DNA of 10,140 nucleotides from Clostridium sp. CAG:167 (lineage in GTDB: Bacteria; Bacillota; Clostridia; Lachnospirales; Lachnospiraceae). The stretch spans positions 1 to 10,140 of the forward strand of contig HF998341.1 in the NCBI GenBank assembly GCA_000433735.1, given 5' to 3'. The notes beneath the pieces are model-generated. The model made no database searches. It was not told the origin of the DNA and was given only the letters and a program-made list of their open reading frames with translations. Positions 1-7,401 of the stretch are shown here, in pieces; within the stretch, counting starts at the first letter, position 1, and each line of letters begins with the position of its first letter. The translations under genes and the position numbers were made by a program.

Positions 1-387
1 CAGACGATACTTCCGGTACTCAAGGTAACAGAAGACCGGGAAATGGAGAATCAGGAAGTATGGGAGCATTTTGTCTCGGAGACGAAGATGGGACATCCTG
101 CAGGAATCCGCGTGGAAATCGTGAAGAAACTGAAGGGCAATGTGGAGACAATCGATACAGGTCTGGGGCATAGCATAACATTTGATGGAGAGTTGTATCA
201 CTATATGGATAAGGGTGTGAACAAGACCTATCGTTATCTGCTCAGAGTACATGGTACTCTGCCAAAGGCAGCGGATTCCAGTTCCTATGATGTGCTGGCA
301 AATGAAAAATACAGTTTCCTTGATATTGAGAAATCTATGCTTAGCAGTAATTCAAAGGATACCATTGATGTTCAGTTTGCCCACTAA
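1..387 (+). CDS. C-terminal part of an unknown protein (5' truncated)
   Basis: The reading frame is open from the first base of the window to a TAA at 385-387, so this is the last ~128 residues of a longer protein. An ATG at 43 exists but has no convincing ribosome binding site and the frame continues upstream of it, so I treat the gene as truncated. The visible part has no hydrophobic segment. It alternates short charged and beta-prone stretches (HFVSETKMGHPAGIRVEIV, then ETIDTGLGHSITFDGELYHY), which resembles a small alpha/beta domain of the kind seen in clostridial DUF4362-like lipoproteins. That likeness is weak pattern recognition only. All following genes up to 5931 encode exported proteins, so an exported role is plausible, but the N-terminus that would show it is outside the window. 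Function is not recognised. Confidence 0.6.
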   Translation, partial: QTILPVLKVTEDREMENQEVWEHFVSETKMGHPAGIRVEIVKKLKGNVETIDTGLGHSITFDGELYHYMDKGVNKTYRYLLRVHGTLPKAADSSSYDVLANEKYSFLDIEKSMLSSNSKDTIDVQFAH

Positions 388-474
388 GAGAATTTTTGGA
401 CACGGCTATAGTTTTTTAAATAACCAACTAAGCAGCAAATAGGGTGGAAACTAATAAAAACGGGGGAAGACAGA

Positions 475-1311
475 ATGAATGGAAAAGGGAAGATTGGACT
501 GAGTGTATTAGTTGCGGGAGTGGCAGCGGCAGGCATTATAGTGGGAGTGAATTTTGCAAAAACCCCATCTAGTGTAGAAAATACGGGGACGAATGCAGCC
601 GTTACGCAGCAGGCAGCATCAACGCCAGCCACAGCTACAGGGACAAGCATACAGGCGACAGAGCAGGGAGCAGAATTCCGATATAAAAAGTACACGATCA
701 AACTGAAAAAATACGATTACTGTTCCAGTACACAAAGCGGAGAGTTATTCTTTGAAGTTTCAAAAGATTCCGGGGAAATGGAAACACCTAATATGTTAAG
801 TGGTGTTGTTAAAAGTTTTGGAAAAGATGGTTGTATGTGTCTTGTTCTCAACGGAGTCGGAAACATTGAAAGCAAAGGGAAAATGTCGGATGGGAAATTG
901 CTGATAACAACCAGGTTTTATCTGGCAGGAGAAGTGCCAGACGAAGGACAGATCGGTATTAAAACGGCAGAACCGAGAGAGGACGGGAAAAGATTTGATC
1001 CTCAAATGATGATTTGTTTAAAAGATACGGAAGAAGGGGTTACATTCAATGGTGCCGGTGCCAAAACTGGAATGTCATCAGAGCGAATCCGCATCTTAAG
1101 TCAGAGTAAGCCAGAAAAGTATATTGTTGAAGTTCAGGAGCGGGGGCAAAAGAAAGAAACCGTTTTCCGGTTGACAGATAATGCAAAGTCCGCATATGAG
1201 GTGAAGGATGAAGATTCACAGTATGCCTACGAATATGGCACAAAACTGGATAAAAAGATAGATTTGAGTAAAATCCAGCATATCTATGTGAATGGTAGAA
1301 TGGTGAAATAG
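475..1311 (+). CDS. Membrane-anchored extracytoplasmic protein of unknown function
   Basis: This encodes a 278-residue protein. Residues 1-6 are a short basic N-terminus (MNGKGK). Residues ~7-28 form a hydrophobic Gly/Ala/Val-rich segment that would act as an uncleaved signal anchor or signal peptide; there is no lipobox cysteine. Residues ~30-65 are a Thr/Ala/Gln-rich low-complexity linker. Residues ~67-278 form a beta-rich domain ending in LDKKIDLSKIQHIYVNG. That ending resembles the C-termini of Ig-like extracellular domains in clostridial anti-sigma or DUF4179-type proteins (inference). The start is supported by a GGGGGAAG element at 462-469, six bases before the ATG. The gene lies 87 nt after the truncated gene and 141 nt before an LRR lipoprotein gene, which seems to have its own promoter. 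No enzyme motif is visible, and a structural or signalling role on the cell surface is only a guess. Confidence 0.75.
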   Translation: MNGKGKIGLSVLVAGVAAAGIIVGVNFAKTPSSVENTGTNAAVTQQAASTPATATGTSIQATEQGAEFRYKKYTIKLKKYDYCSSTQSGELFFEVSKDSGEMETPNMLSGVVKSFGKDGCMCLVLNGVGNIESKGKMSDGKLLITTRFYLAGEVPDEGQIGIKTAEPREDGKRFDPQMMICLKDTEEGVTFNGAGAKTGMSSERIRILSQSKPEKYIVEVQERGQKKETVFRLTDNAKSAYEVKDEDSQYAYEYGTKLDKKIDLSKIQHIYVNGRMVK

Positions 1312-1334
1312 GAGTTAGAAAATAATTAAAAAAA

Positions 1335-1358
1335 GGTGAAATTTTTGGTGAAATTTTT
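1335..1358 (+). repeat. Two tandem copies of a 12-nt unit
   Basis: The 12-base unit GGTGAAATTTTT occurs twice head to tail in the spacer after the anchored protein gene, with two extra T after the second copy. It sits upstream of the possible promoter at 1371-1410. It is probably a slippage duplication in an AT-rich spacer, and no function can be assigned. Confidence 0.6.
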
Positions 1359-1370
1359 TTGGGGGATTTT

Positions 1371-1410
1371 GCAAGGTTTCAGGTATACCCATCGTTAGGT
1401 ATTATATAGC
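1371..1410 (+). promoter_or_regulatory. Possible promoter shared with the element at 4073-4110
   Basis: The element has GCAAGG at 1371-1376, then CCATCGTTA at 1389-1397, followed at once by AT-rich GTATTATATA. The same arrangement (GCAA, CCATCGTTA, GTATAGTATA) recurs before the gene at 4147. The distance from GCAA to CGTT is 22 nt here and 21 nt there. A GCAA-type -35 and a CGTT-type -10 would suit an ECF-family sigma factor; alternatively TATTAT or TATAGT serves as an ordinary -10 with a poor -35. It lies 43 nt before the start of the 1453 lipoprotein gene. The shared motif is seen directly, and promoter function is inferred. Confidence 0.45.
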
Positions 1411-1425
1411 CCCAAATAGAGGGGT
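1409..1425 (+). promoter_or_regulatory. Small GC hairpin in the leader of the lipoprotein gene
   Basis: CCCC and GGGG flank a 7-base loop (AAATAGA), with a possible closing G-U pair, between the putative promoter and the ribosome binding site. In the transcript it would be a short 5' leader stem. It is too weak to be a terminator and has no T tract. Confidence 0.2.
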
Positions 1426-1452
1426 AACACATATGGACAAGGAGGAATCGAA

Positions 1453-2718
1453 ATGAGAAGAAAAATGTTATGGGGAGTATGTTCTATGATGGCATTATTG
1501 CTGGTGGGATGTGGCAGTTCGACCAATGCCGGTCAGGAGACACAGCAGAGTACACCGGAGCCAACGGTGGCAGCAGTTACCCAACAGCAAAATGAGGATT
1601 ATCATGTAGAGGGATCTACGGTATATGTAGATAAGAGCTGTTATCTGCCGGATGTAAAGGCGGATAATGCCACCGAAATGGTTATAGCAGATGGGGTTGA
1701 GTTGAAGGATTATGAGCCGACCAGCACAAAAGATGAGTGCGGTTCCTTTGTCCAGCCGCAGTATAATTCCTGGTTTGCCGGCAGCCCTAAGGTTAAGAGC
1801 ATTTCTCTGGAAAAGGCGGATGTTACCGTTGGTAAAAAAAGTAAAGCGTATGTAGAGAATGGACTTCTGCTTTACAAAGGAGAGGCAAAGGGAGTGTATG
1901 CCTGTGTTCCTGCCACAGAGGGAAAGGTAAAGATCCCTCAGGGAATCAAAGACATCTATGATTGTGCCTTTTATGGCTGTGACCAGATAACATCTGTGAC
2001 ACTGCCGAAGAGTGTGCGATGGATTGGGGATGCAGCATTCGGAGAGAATAAAAAACTGGAAAAAATAGAAGTAGCATCGGACAATCCATTTTTGAAAAGC
2101 GTAGATGGTGTTCTGTATACAAAGGATGGCCGCGTACTGCTGGCATATCCGGCGGGAAAAACAGATAAAACCTACAAAGTTGACGCAAAGGTTAAGTATA
2201 TCGCCAGAGGAGCGTTTGCGGGAGCGGTCAATCTTGAGAAGATAGAACTTTCTAAGGGACTGTTTTCCATTGAAGATTATGCATTTAAAGGCTGCACCAG
2301 TCTGAAGTCTTTCGGTGGTGCATCAAAGGTGTACCGGGTAAAGAAAAATGCATATGCATACTGTGATGCACTGGATGGGTCCAAACAGTTAAAAACAGAG
2401 GAATCCGGTGAGGATACACAGATAAGTGATTCACGATGGGAAGCAGACTACCTGAAAGGAACCCTTTCTTATCTCTACAGTAGTTATTCATGGAAGTTTA
2501 GCAAAGACAAGTATGGAAACATTAGTACCAAAGACATCGTAGATGCATTGAAAGAGACAGGAAAAGTGCCGGCAGGACTGGAGAAAAAGATTGATAACAT
2601 TTCATATCAATACGAAATGCAAGTTCTGTATTCTATGGCACTGATGGTAATGGAAAAGAAAGATTTGCAGAAATTTGGAAAACAAGTAGATGCATTTTTA
2701 GAAACATACGGTGAGTAG
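1453..2718 (+). CDS. BspA-like leucine-rich repeat lipoprotein (paralogue of 4675-5931)
   Basis: This is a 421-residue predicted surface lipoprotein. Residues 1-20 are a lipoprotein signal peptide ending LLLVGC, so Cys20 would be lipid-modified. A Gln/Thr/Pro-rich linker follows to about residue 50, then an N-terminal domain of unknown fold to about 155. Residues ~158-305 hold LRR_5 (BspA/TpLRR) repeats: IPQGIKDIYDCAFYGC, LPKSVRWIGDAAFGE, the GVLYTKDGRVLLAYPAGK insert usual in this family, VKYIARGAFAGAVNLEKIEL and FSIEDYAFKGC. Residues ~325-421 are a separate, probably helical domain shared with the paralogue. BspA-like proteins of other bacteria bind host or matrix ligands; here binding is inferred only. 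A clean AGGAGG lies just before the ATG. The next LRR gene starts 43 nt after the stop, so the two probably share a transcript. Confidence 0.87.
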   Translation: MRRKMLWGVCSMMALLLVGCGSSTNAGQETQQSTPEPTVAAVTQQQNEDYHVEGSTVYVDKSCYLPDVKADNATEMVIADGVELKDYEPTSTKDECGSFVQPQYNSWFAGSPKVKSISLEKADVTVGKKSKAYVENGLLLYKGEAKGVYACVPATEGKVKIPQGIKDIYDCAFYGCDQITSVTLPKSVRWIGDAAFGENKKLEKIEVASDNPFLKSVDGVLYTKDGRVLLAYPAGKTDKTYKVDAKVKYIARGAFAGAVNLEKIELSKGLFSIEDYAFKGCTSLKSFGGASKVYRVKKNAYAYCDALDGSKQLKTEESGEDTQISDSRWEADYLKGTLSYLYSSYSWKFSKDKYGNISTKDIVDALKETGKVPAGLEKKIDNISYQYEMQVLYSMALMVMEKKDLQKFGKQVDAFLETYGE

Positions 2719-2749
2719 GAAGCAGAAAGTATTGTCAACTTATTATACG

Positions 2750-2754
2750 AGGAG
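2750..2754 (+). promoter_or_regulatory. Ribosome binding site that sets the start of the second LRR lipoprotein
   Basis: AGGAG lies seven bases before the ATG at 2762. This start places a lipoprotein signal peptide at the very N-terminus. The in-frame ATG at 2711 overlaps the previous gene and would add 17 polar residues in front of the signal peptide, so it is rejected. Confidence 0.8.
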
Positions 2755-2761
2755 TGATAAC

Positions 2762-4054
2762 ATGGAGAGAGTAAAATGGATTTTTGCGCTATGCATGATT
2801 TTATGTGTTGGATGCAGCAGTCAAGTGGAAAGTGAACCCACACCGACACCCACATCTACGCCAAGTCCTACACCGACGCAACGGCTGTCATCCTGGGTAG
2901 AACCAACTGCTGTGCCAGGAGCAGCAACCCATGCGGTAGAAAAGAGGAATGTAACTATACAAGGACATAGATATAAGTATATATATTATGCGGAATATGA
3001 TGGCAGTTTGGTTGTATTGGCAGCGGGGACGGACGAAGATACATTGTATATTCCATCAAAGATAGATGGTAAAAAAGTGACTCGAGTGGGGGTAAGTGAT
3101 GATTCGAGTGATGTGGACTTTTCCTTTAATCCGACCATTCATGGAATGATAGCAAGGGGGCCAACAGAGTATTGGGAAGCAGATAAGAAAGACAAACGGA
3201 AAAATCTGGTCCTGGCAGAAGGAATAGAAACAATATGTGGGAATGCTTTTTTTGAATGCTATTTTAATAAGGTGACTCTCCCATCTACCTTGGAGGAAAT
3301 AGGAGAGATTGCATTCATGGGCACACATATTAAGGAAGTAACTGTAAAATCAAAGGAAATAAGTATTGGCAGAGGTGCTTTTAGTGGTTCAACACTTCGG
3401 AAAATTCAATTTCGGAAAGGGTATAAAGGATATATTGCGGAAGAAGCGTTTGATAGGACGCAGATAGAGACGTTTGACTGGCCGGATTATAACGATGCTG
3501 TTGAAAATGGCGAGGTTTCTCTGGACTACGATGAGAGGCTGTTCCCAACATTTAACAGATGTAAAAAGCTGAAGGAAATACGATTCCCGGAGAATCAAAA
3601 ATTAATCTGTATTGATAATCGTGCTTTGGTTGGATGCTCCAAATTAAAGAAACTTGTCTTCCCGGCATCTACGAAGAAGGTCGTTTATTGTGATAACTTT
3701 TATGCAAACAACTACAAAAAATCACCGGGTGAACTGATTTTCCTGGGGAAAAAAACGGAATTAAAACCGGGATCAAAAAGTTATTACTTAAAAAAACGAC
3801 ATGATAAAAATAAGAACTGGATTATTTCAACAGGAAAAATTATAGCACCAAGAAATTCAAAGGCGATCGAAAAGGCAAAAAATGTGTGGAAGATAAAAAA
3901 ATTGACCTGTGGCCAGATGGATAAATTGGACGGAGAATATGAAAATGATGACGAAAATGATGCCGGAGCACCAGACGAGTTTATTAGAGGAGAAACGGAT
4001 GTAGACTCAGAAGGAATTACATATGAAAGGATGAACTATGAGTATCTGGAGTAA
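2762..4054 (+). CDS. Divergent LRR lipoprotein with Thr/Pro linker and acidic tail
   Basis: This is a 430-residue predicted lipoprotein starting at ATG 2762. The signal peptide runs to Cys18 (ILCVGCSS). Its -3 residue is Cys rather than the usual Leu/Val/Ile, a slightly atypical lipobox. Residues 24-39 are a TP-repeat linker (PTPTPTSTPSPTPTQ) of a kind that often spans the cell wall. Residues ~60-130 are a separate domain. Residues ~148-305 contain degenerate LRR_5 repeats: LVLAEGIETICGNAFFEC, LPSTLEEIGEIAFMG, ISIGRGAFSGSTLRKIQF, YIAEEAF and IDNRALVGCSKLKKLVF. The last ~45 residues are strongly acidic (GEYENDDENDAGAPDEF). It is much less similar to the two other LRR proteins than they are to each other and looks more AT-rich. 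It is probably co-transcribed with the upstream gene. The ligand is unknown. Confidence 0.82.
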   Translation: MERVKWIFALCMILCVGCSSQVESEPTPTPTSTPSPTPTQRLSSWVEPTAVPGAATHAVEKRNVTIQGHRYKYIYYAEYDGSLVVLAAGTDEDTLYIPSKIDGKKVTRVGVSDDSSDVDFSFNPTIHGMIARGPTEYWEADKKDKRKNLVLAEGIETICGNAFFECYFNKVTLPSTLEEIGEIAFMGTHIKEVTVKSKEISIGRGAFSGSTLRKIQFRKGYKGYIAEEAFDRTQIETFDWPDYNDAVENGEVSLDYDERLFPTFNRCKKLKEIRFPENQKLICIDNRALVGCSKLKKLVFPASTKKVVYCDNFYANNYKKSPGELIFLGKKTELKPGSKSYYLKKRHDKNKNWIISTGKIIAPRNSKAIEKAKNVWKIKKLTCGQMDKLDGEYENDDENDAGAPDEFIRGETDVDSEGITYERMNYEYLE

Positions 4055-4072
4055 CTTATTGCACTACTACTC

Positions 4073-4110
4073 GCAAAATCTTACTATAGCCATCGTTATG
4101 TATAGTATAA
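4073..4110 (+). promoter_or_regulatory. Possible promoter sharing a motif with 1371-1410
   Basis: GCAAAA at 4073-4078 is followed by CCATCGTTA at 4090-4098 and then TGTATAGTATAA. It matches the element before the 1453 gene in its three parts and nearly in spacing, and lies 37 nt before the ATG at 4147. A common alternative sigma factor or regulator is one explanation. TATAGT at 4101-4106 could instead be an ordinary -10, but the hexamer 17 bases upstream (ATCTTA) is a poor -35. Confidence 0.45.
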
Positions 4111-4146
4111 AATAACAAAGAACTGCAAAATATAAAGGAGGATATT

Positions 4147-4650
4147 ATGAAAAAAGCAATCGGAGTATTTGTAGGCGCATTAGGAATGACTATTCTTTTG
4201 TCAGGAAGTATCGTTCTTGGCAATGCAATAAGCAGCCAGGACAGCAAACAGCAGAAACTGGAGCGGATCGCAGAGGACAAAGAAAAGATCAAAGTGCAGG
4301 AAAAGAATATGCAGGAGGCCAAAACAGATAAGGAATACCGGGAGGCTGAAAGCGAACTGAAGAAGAGCTTGAAGGATAAGGCAAAGCTGGAAGTAGAGAC
4401 AGGAACTTATGATTATCAGGGTTATTTTGCAAACAGACTATTTGCCTTAAATGACTGTCGGCAGATCCTGGAGCGGGATTTGGACAAATCCAGCAAGGAA
4501 TGGGAGAAAAATAAAGTAAAAGAAATGAAGGCACTTTACAAAAAGTACAAGGCTTACAAAAACGGTGACTGGGATTATTCACAATTAAGCAAAGATTTGA
4601 ACCGTGAATGTGACGAATTGACAGCTAAGTATGCAAAGTACGAAAAGTAA
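4147..4650 (+). CDS. Small membrane-anchored coiled-coil protein
   Basis: This is a 167-residue protein with a signal anchor or signal peptide at residues 4-28 (GVFVGALGMTILLSGSIVLG) and no lipobox cysteine. Residues ~30-82 are rich in Lys, Glu and Gln with spacing typical of an alpha-helical coiled coil (SKQQKLERIAEDKEKIKVQE). A short break (TGTYDYQGYF, residues 86-95) separates this from a second helical stretch at ~98-167. The whole could form a helical hairpin outside the membrane. AAAGGAGGA ends five bases before the ATG, a very strong ribosome binding site. The gene is 24 nt before the following LRR lipoprotein gene, so the pair is almost certainly an operon. The position, directly ahead of an LRR lipoprotein, suggests a partner or assembly role, but no family is recognised. 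Confidence 0.78.
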   Translation: MKKAIGVFVGALGMTILLSGSIVLGNAISSQDSKQQKLERIAEDKEKIKVQEKNMQEAKTDKEYREAESELKKSLKDKAKLEVETGTYDYQGYFANRLFALNDCRQILERDLDKSSKEWEKNKVKEMKALYKKYKAYKNGDWDYSQLSKDLNRECDELTAKYAKYEK

Positions 4651-4674
4651 GACAGCTAAGGGGGGATATATAGT

Positions 4675-5931
4675 ATGACAAAGAAAGTTTTCTGCGGATT
4701 ATGCACCGTGATGCTGCTGGCATTAACAGGGTGCAGTGGGGAAGACGGTCAAAAGGAAGTAAAGCAGATCACACCGGAGCCCATCGTCACCTCCGTACCG
4801 AAGCAGGGAGGTAACGCCAAAGAAGACACCATTCATATGGATAAAAGTGGATATCTCCCGTTTGTCAGTTCAGAGACAGCTACAAAGTTAGCCATAGCGG
4901 ATGGAGTTGAACTGCAGGACTATGAACGAGTAGTAGATGCCCGTGTTGTGGGAGAAGGGGAGACATTTGCATACATAACTCCCCGTTATAATTCGTGGTT
5001 TGTAGGTGCACCCCAGGTGACGAAAGTCTCTCTGGGGAAAAAGGGCGTTTCGCTGGAGAGCGCAAGCAAGGTGTATACAGACGGAGGACTTGTGATGTAT
5101 AAGGGCAAGAGCAAGGGGGTATTTGCCTGCCCGATCCCGACCGAAGGAAGAATTGAGGTCCCACAGGGAACCAAAGATATTTATGATTGTGCCTTTTATG
5201 GCTGTCAGAAGATAACATCTGTGGCACTGCCTGAGAGCGTAAGGTGGATAGGAGGCGCAGCGTTTGGTGAAGCATCCAGACTGGAAAGCATTGAAGTGTC
5301 GATGAACAATCCGTTTTTAAAAAGTGAAGATGGTGTTCTGTATACAAAGGATGGTCTTGTCCTGCTGGCGTATCCGGCGGGAAAGCCAGACAAATATTAT
5401 AAAGTAAAGGACGGCGTAAAGTTCATTGCAGGAGGGGCTTTTGGCGGGGCGGACAATCTGGAGGAAATCGAACTTCCCAGAGGAGTATTTTCCGTGGAGG
5501 AATATGCTTTTAAGGGGTGTCGCCATCTGAACAAAATATCAGGGGCGTCCAGGATATACAGTGTAAAAGAAACCGCTTATGAATATTGTGAGGAACTGGA
5601 TACCATCGACAGGCCATTGATGGATGGTGAATTGGCAAATGGACTCATGCCTATATGGGAAGAGAACTATATGAAGAATGAACTTTCTTATGTGTTTGAT
5701 GCGCTGCCATGGAAATTCAGCCGTGCCAATCAGGGATATATTACGAGAGAGGATATTACGAGAGGATTAAAACTTTCAGGATTGAAGGTGCCGAAAAGAC
5801 TGAAAAAGAAAATAGACAAGGTTACCTATTCGTACGAAATGCAGATACTGACGGACCTGACACAGAATTCGGTATCGTGGGTGGATTTTGATACGAAGAT
5901 GGATAATTTTTTACAGAGATATGGCCGTTGA
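4675..5931 (+). CDS. BspA-like leucine-rich repeat lipoprotein (paralogue of 1453-2718)
   Basis: This is a 418-residue predicted lipoprotein with signal peptide LLALTGC, making Cys20 the lipidated residue. The layout matches the 1453-2718 product end to end. It has a TPEP linker at ~33-36, a YNSWF-containing N-terminal domain (residues ~104-108), LRR_5 repeats at ~160-305 (VPQGTKDIYDCAFYGC, LPESVRWIGGAAFGE, FIAGGAFGGADNLEEIEL, FSVEEYAFKGC), and a C-terminal helical domain (~325-418) with the shared KKIDKVTYSYEMQIL-type motif. The sequences even share an identical 27-nt stretch (2103-2129 and 5328-5354), so the two arose by duplication. Differences are spread along the linker, repeat edges and C-terminus. 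The start follows AAGGGGGGA with normal spacing. The stop is 21 nt before the ATG of the ligase gene, implying co-transcription. Confidence 0.87.
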   Translation: MTKKVFCGLCTVMLLALTGCSGEDGQKEVKQITPEPIVTSVPKQGGNAKEDTIHMDKSGYLPFVSSETATKLAIADGVELQDYERVVDARVVGEGETFAYITPRYNSWFVGAPQVTKVSLGKKGVSLESASKVYTDGGLVMYKGKSKGVFACPIPTEGRIEVPQGTKDIYDCAFYGCQKITSVALPESVRWIGGAAFGEASRLESIEVSMNNPFLKSEDGVLYTKDGLVLLAYPAGKPDKYYKVKDGVKFIAGGAFGGADNLEEIELPRGVFSVEEYAFKGCRHLNKISGASRIYSVKETAYEYCEELDTIDRPLMDGELANGLMPIWEENYMKNELSYVFDALPWKFSRANQGYITREDITRGLKLSGLKVPKRLKKKIDKVTYSYEMQILTDLTQNSVSWVDFDTKMDNFLQRYGR

Positions 5932-5938
5932 CGGAGAC

Positions 5939-5947
5939 AGGGGGTGA
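5939..5947 (+). promoter_or_regulatory. Ribosome binding site that sets the ligase start at ATG 5953
   Basis: AGGGGGTGA closely matches the anti-Shine-Dalgarno complement and ends five bases before ATG 5953. An in-frame GTG at 5944 lies inside this site and has no site of its own, so the ATG is the better start. Confidence 0.75.
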
Positions 5948-5952
5948 GAACG

Positions 5953-7401
5953 ATGTGGAATTTGAACAAATGGACAGATCATACAGCGTTGTATGTGAGG
6001 GAGCAAAGTTATACATATGGCCAGCTGGACAGGATGCAGCAGGCGTTTGCACAGAAAGTGGATTCACACTGCCTGGTATGTGTCATGATGACCAATGAAC
6101 TCCCGGCACTGGTGGCATATATATCCTGTATCCAAAATCATCATCCGGTAATGGTTTTGTCGGCACAGACGCCGTACTGGGGTCAGGAGAATCTATGGGA
6201 GCATTATGAACCGGATGTGATCTGGATGCCGCTGGCGGGAGAAAAAGAGCATCGTGAATTTTGGAACCGGGGGCTTTACAGACGGCAGGCAGAGAACGAG
6301 GGATATGTACTTTACGAGCGCATAGAGAAGAATGAAATGCCTGTCTGCCGGGACTTGGCGTTGCTTTTGCCTACTTCCGGCTCCACCGGCAATCCGAAGA
6401 TGGTTCAGATCAGTTATGAAAATATTCAGAGCAATACGAAGTCTATCTGTGAGTATATGCATCTGACCGGTGAAGACTGCGGGATTACTGTATTACCGCT
6501 TAGTTATACATATGGATTGTCAGTGGTAAACACGTTATTGTATGTGGGAGGCAGGGTTTGTCTTACGGCGGATCATGTGATGCAGGCCTCCTTCTGGCGG
6601 CAGATGAGAGACCGGGGGATTACTTTTCTGCCGGGAGTTCCTTATACATATACCTGCATGAAGAAGATGAATCTGCATCCGGAACGCTACAAAAAACTCC
6701 GGATCATGACCCAGGCGGGGGGAAGGCTGTCCAAGAGTCTGCAGGAGTACTGGGGACAGATCGCCAGGGAATACGGCAAAGAATTTTATATTATGTACGG
6801 ACAGACAGAGGCCACGGCCCGGATCAGTTATCTGCCGCCGGAGCGGTGTCTGGAGAAAACAGGAAGTGTGGGGATCGCCATTCCGGGGACACAGATATTT
6901 TTAAGAAGTCCTGAGGGAGCAGTCATCACAGAGGCAGGAGAAGCCGGGGAAGTGGTGGCAAAAGGTTCTCACATAAGTATGGGATATGCTGCATGCCGGG
7001 CTGATCTGACTCAGGGAGACAGACGGCATCAGGTACTGGCAACCGGTGATATCGGGTATCTGGATGAGGAAGGATATCTGTATCTGATAGGACGAAAAAG
7101 CCGTTTTGCCAAAGTATATGGCAAGCGGGTCAATCTGGATGATCTGGAACAGATGCTGACACATGAAGGGGCCGGCGAGATCGCAGTTATCTCAGATGAT
7201 GAGAAAGTGTATGTAGTCACAGATGTCACCAGGATCAAGGAGCAGGATGAGAAATGGCGACAGAGGATTGAGCAGGCGGCAGGAGACCGCAGTCTGGCAA
7301 AAATTTTACACTGGAGGGAACTGCCACACAAGGAAAGTGGCAAGATTGATTACAGAAGAATCGGGGAAAGGGTGAAAGAGGATGAAACTGTCTATATGTA
7401 A
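5953..7401 (+). CDS. AMP-forming carboxylate-activating enzyme (acyl-CoA synthetase / adenylation-domain family)
   Basis: This is a 482-residue single-domain member of the ANL superfamily, which joins a carboxylic acid to AMP and then passes the acyl group to a thiol or amine. All core motifs are present: the P-loop TSGSTGNPK (141-149), LPLSYTYGLS (181-190), GQTEAT (283-288), TGD (364-366), the hinge region GRKSRFAKVYGKRVNLDDLE (380-399), and the C-terminal catalytic lysine in ESGKIDYRR (Lys464). It is therefore probably active. The substrate cannot be read from sequence, and no carrier or condensation domain is fused to it. It overlaps the next gene by 20 nt and follows an LRR lipoprotein gene by 21 nt. 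The short N-terminus, at the low end of the family size, has no signal peptide, so the enzyme is cytoplasmic. A fatty-acid, hydroxy-acid or amino-acid activating role are all possible. Confidence 0.88.
   Translation: MWNLNKWTDHTALYVREQSYTYGQLDRMQQAFAQKVDSHCLVCVMMTNELPALVAYISCIQNHHPVMVLSAQTPYWGQENLWEHYEPDVIWMPLAGEKEHREFWNRGLYRRQAENEGYVLYERIEKNEMPVCRDLALLLPTSGSTGNPKMVQISYENIQSNTKSICEYMHLTGEDCGITVLPLSYTYGLSVVNTLLYVGGRVCLTADHVMQASFWRQMRDRGITFLPGVPYTYTCMKKMNLHPERYKKLRIMTQAGGRLSKSLQEYWGQIAREYGKEFYIMYGQTEATARISYLPPERCLEKTGSVGIAIPGTQIFLRSPEGAVITEAGEAGEVVAKGSHISMGYAACRADLTQGDRRHQVLATGDIGYLDEEGYLYLIGRKSRFAKVYGKRVNLDDLEQMLTHEGAGEIAVISDDEKVYVVTDVTRIKEQDEKWRQRIEQAAGDRSLAKILHWRELPHKESGKIDYRRIGERVKEDETVYM

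Noticed and set aside
396..424. Possible sigma-A promoter (TTGGAC with a weak AT-rich -10) before the 475 gene
   Set aside because: The -10 match is poor at any acceptable spacing, so it is not listed.
2711..2761. Upstream in-frame ATG that would extend the second LRR lipoprotein
   Set aside because: It overlaps the previous gene and places 17 polar residues before the signal peptide, whereas ATG 2762 has AGGAG at good spacing.
4880..5347. 155-codon open frame on the - strand
   Set aside because: It is antisense to a clear LRR lipoprotein gene, has no recognisable domain, and its composition is what the opposite strand would produce by chance.
5944..5952. GTG start for the AMP-forming enzyme
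   Set aside because: The GTG lies within the ribosome binding site that serves ATG 5953.
6558..6914. 118-codon open frame on the + strand in another frame
   Set aside because: It falls inside the ligase gene, which keeps its family motifs throughout this stretch.
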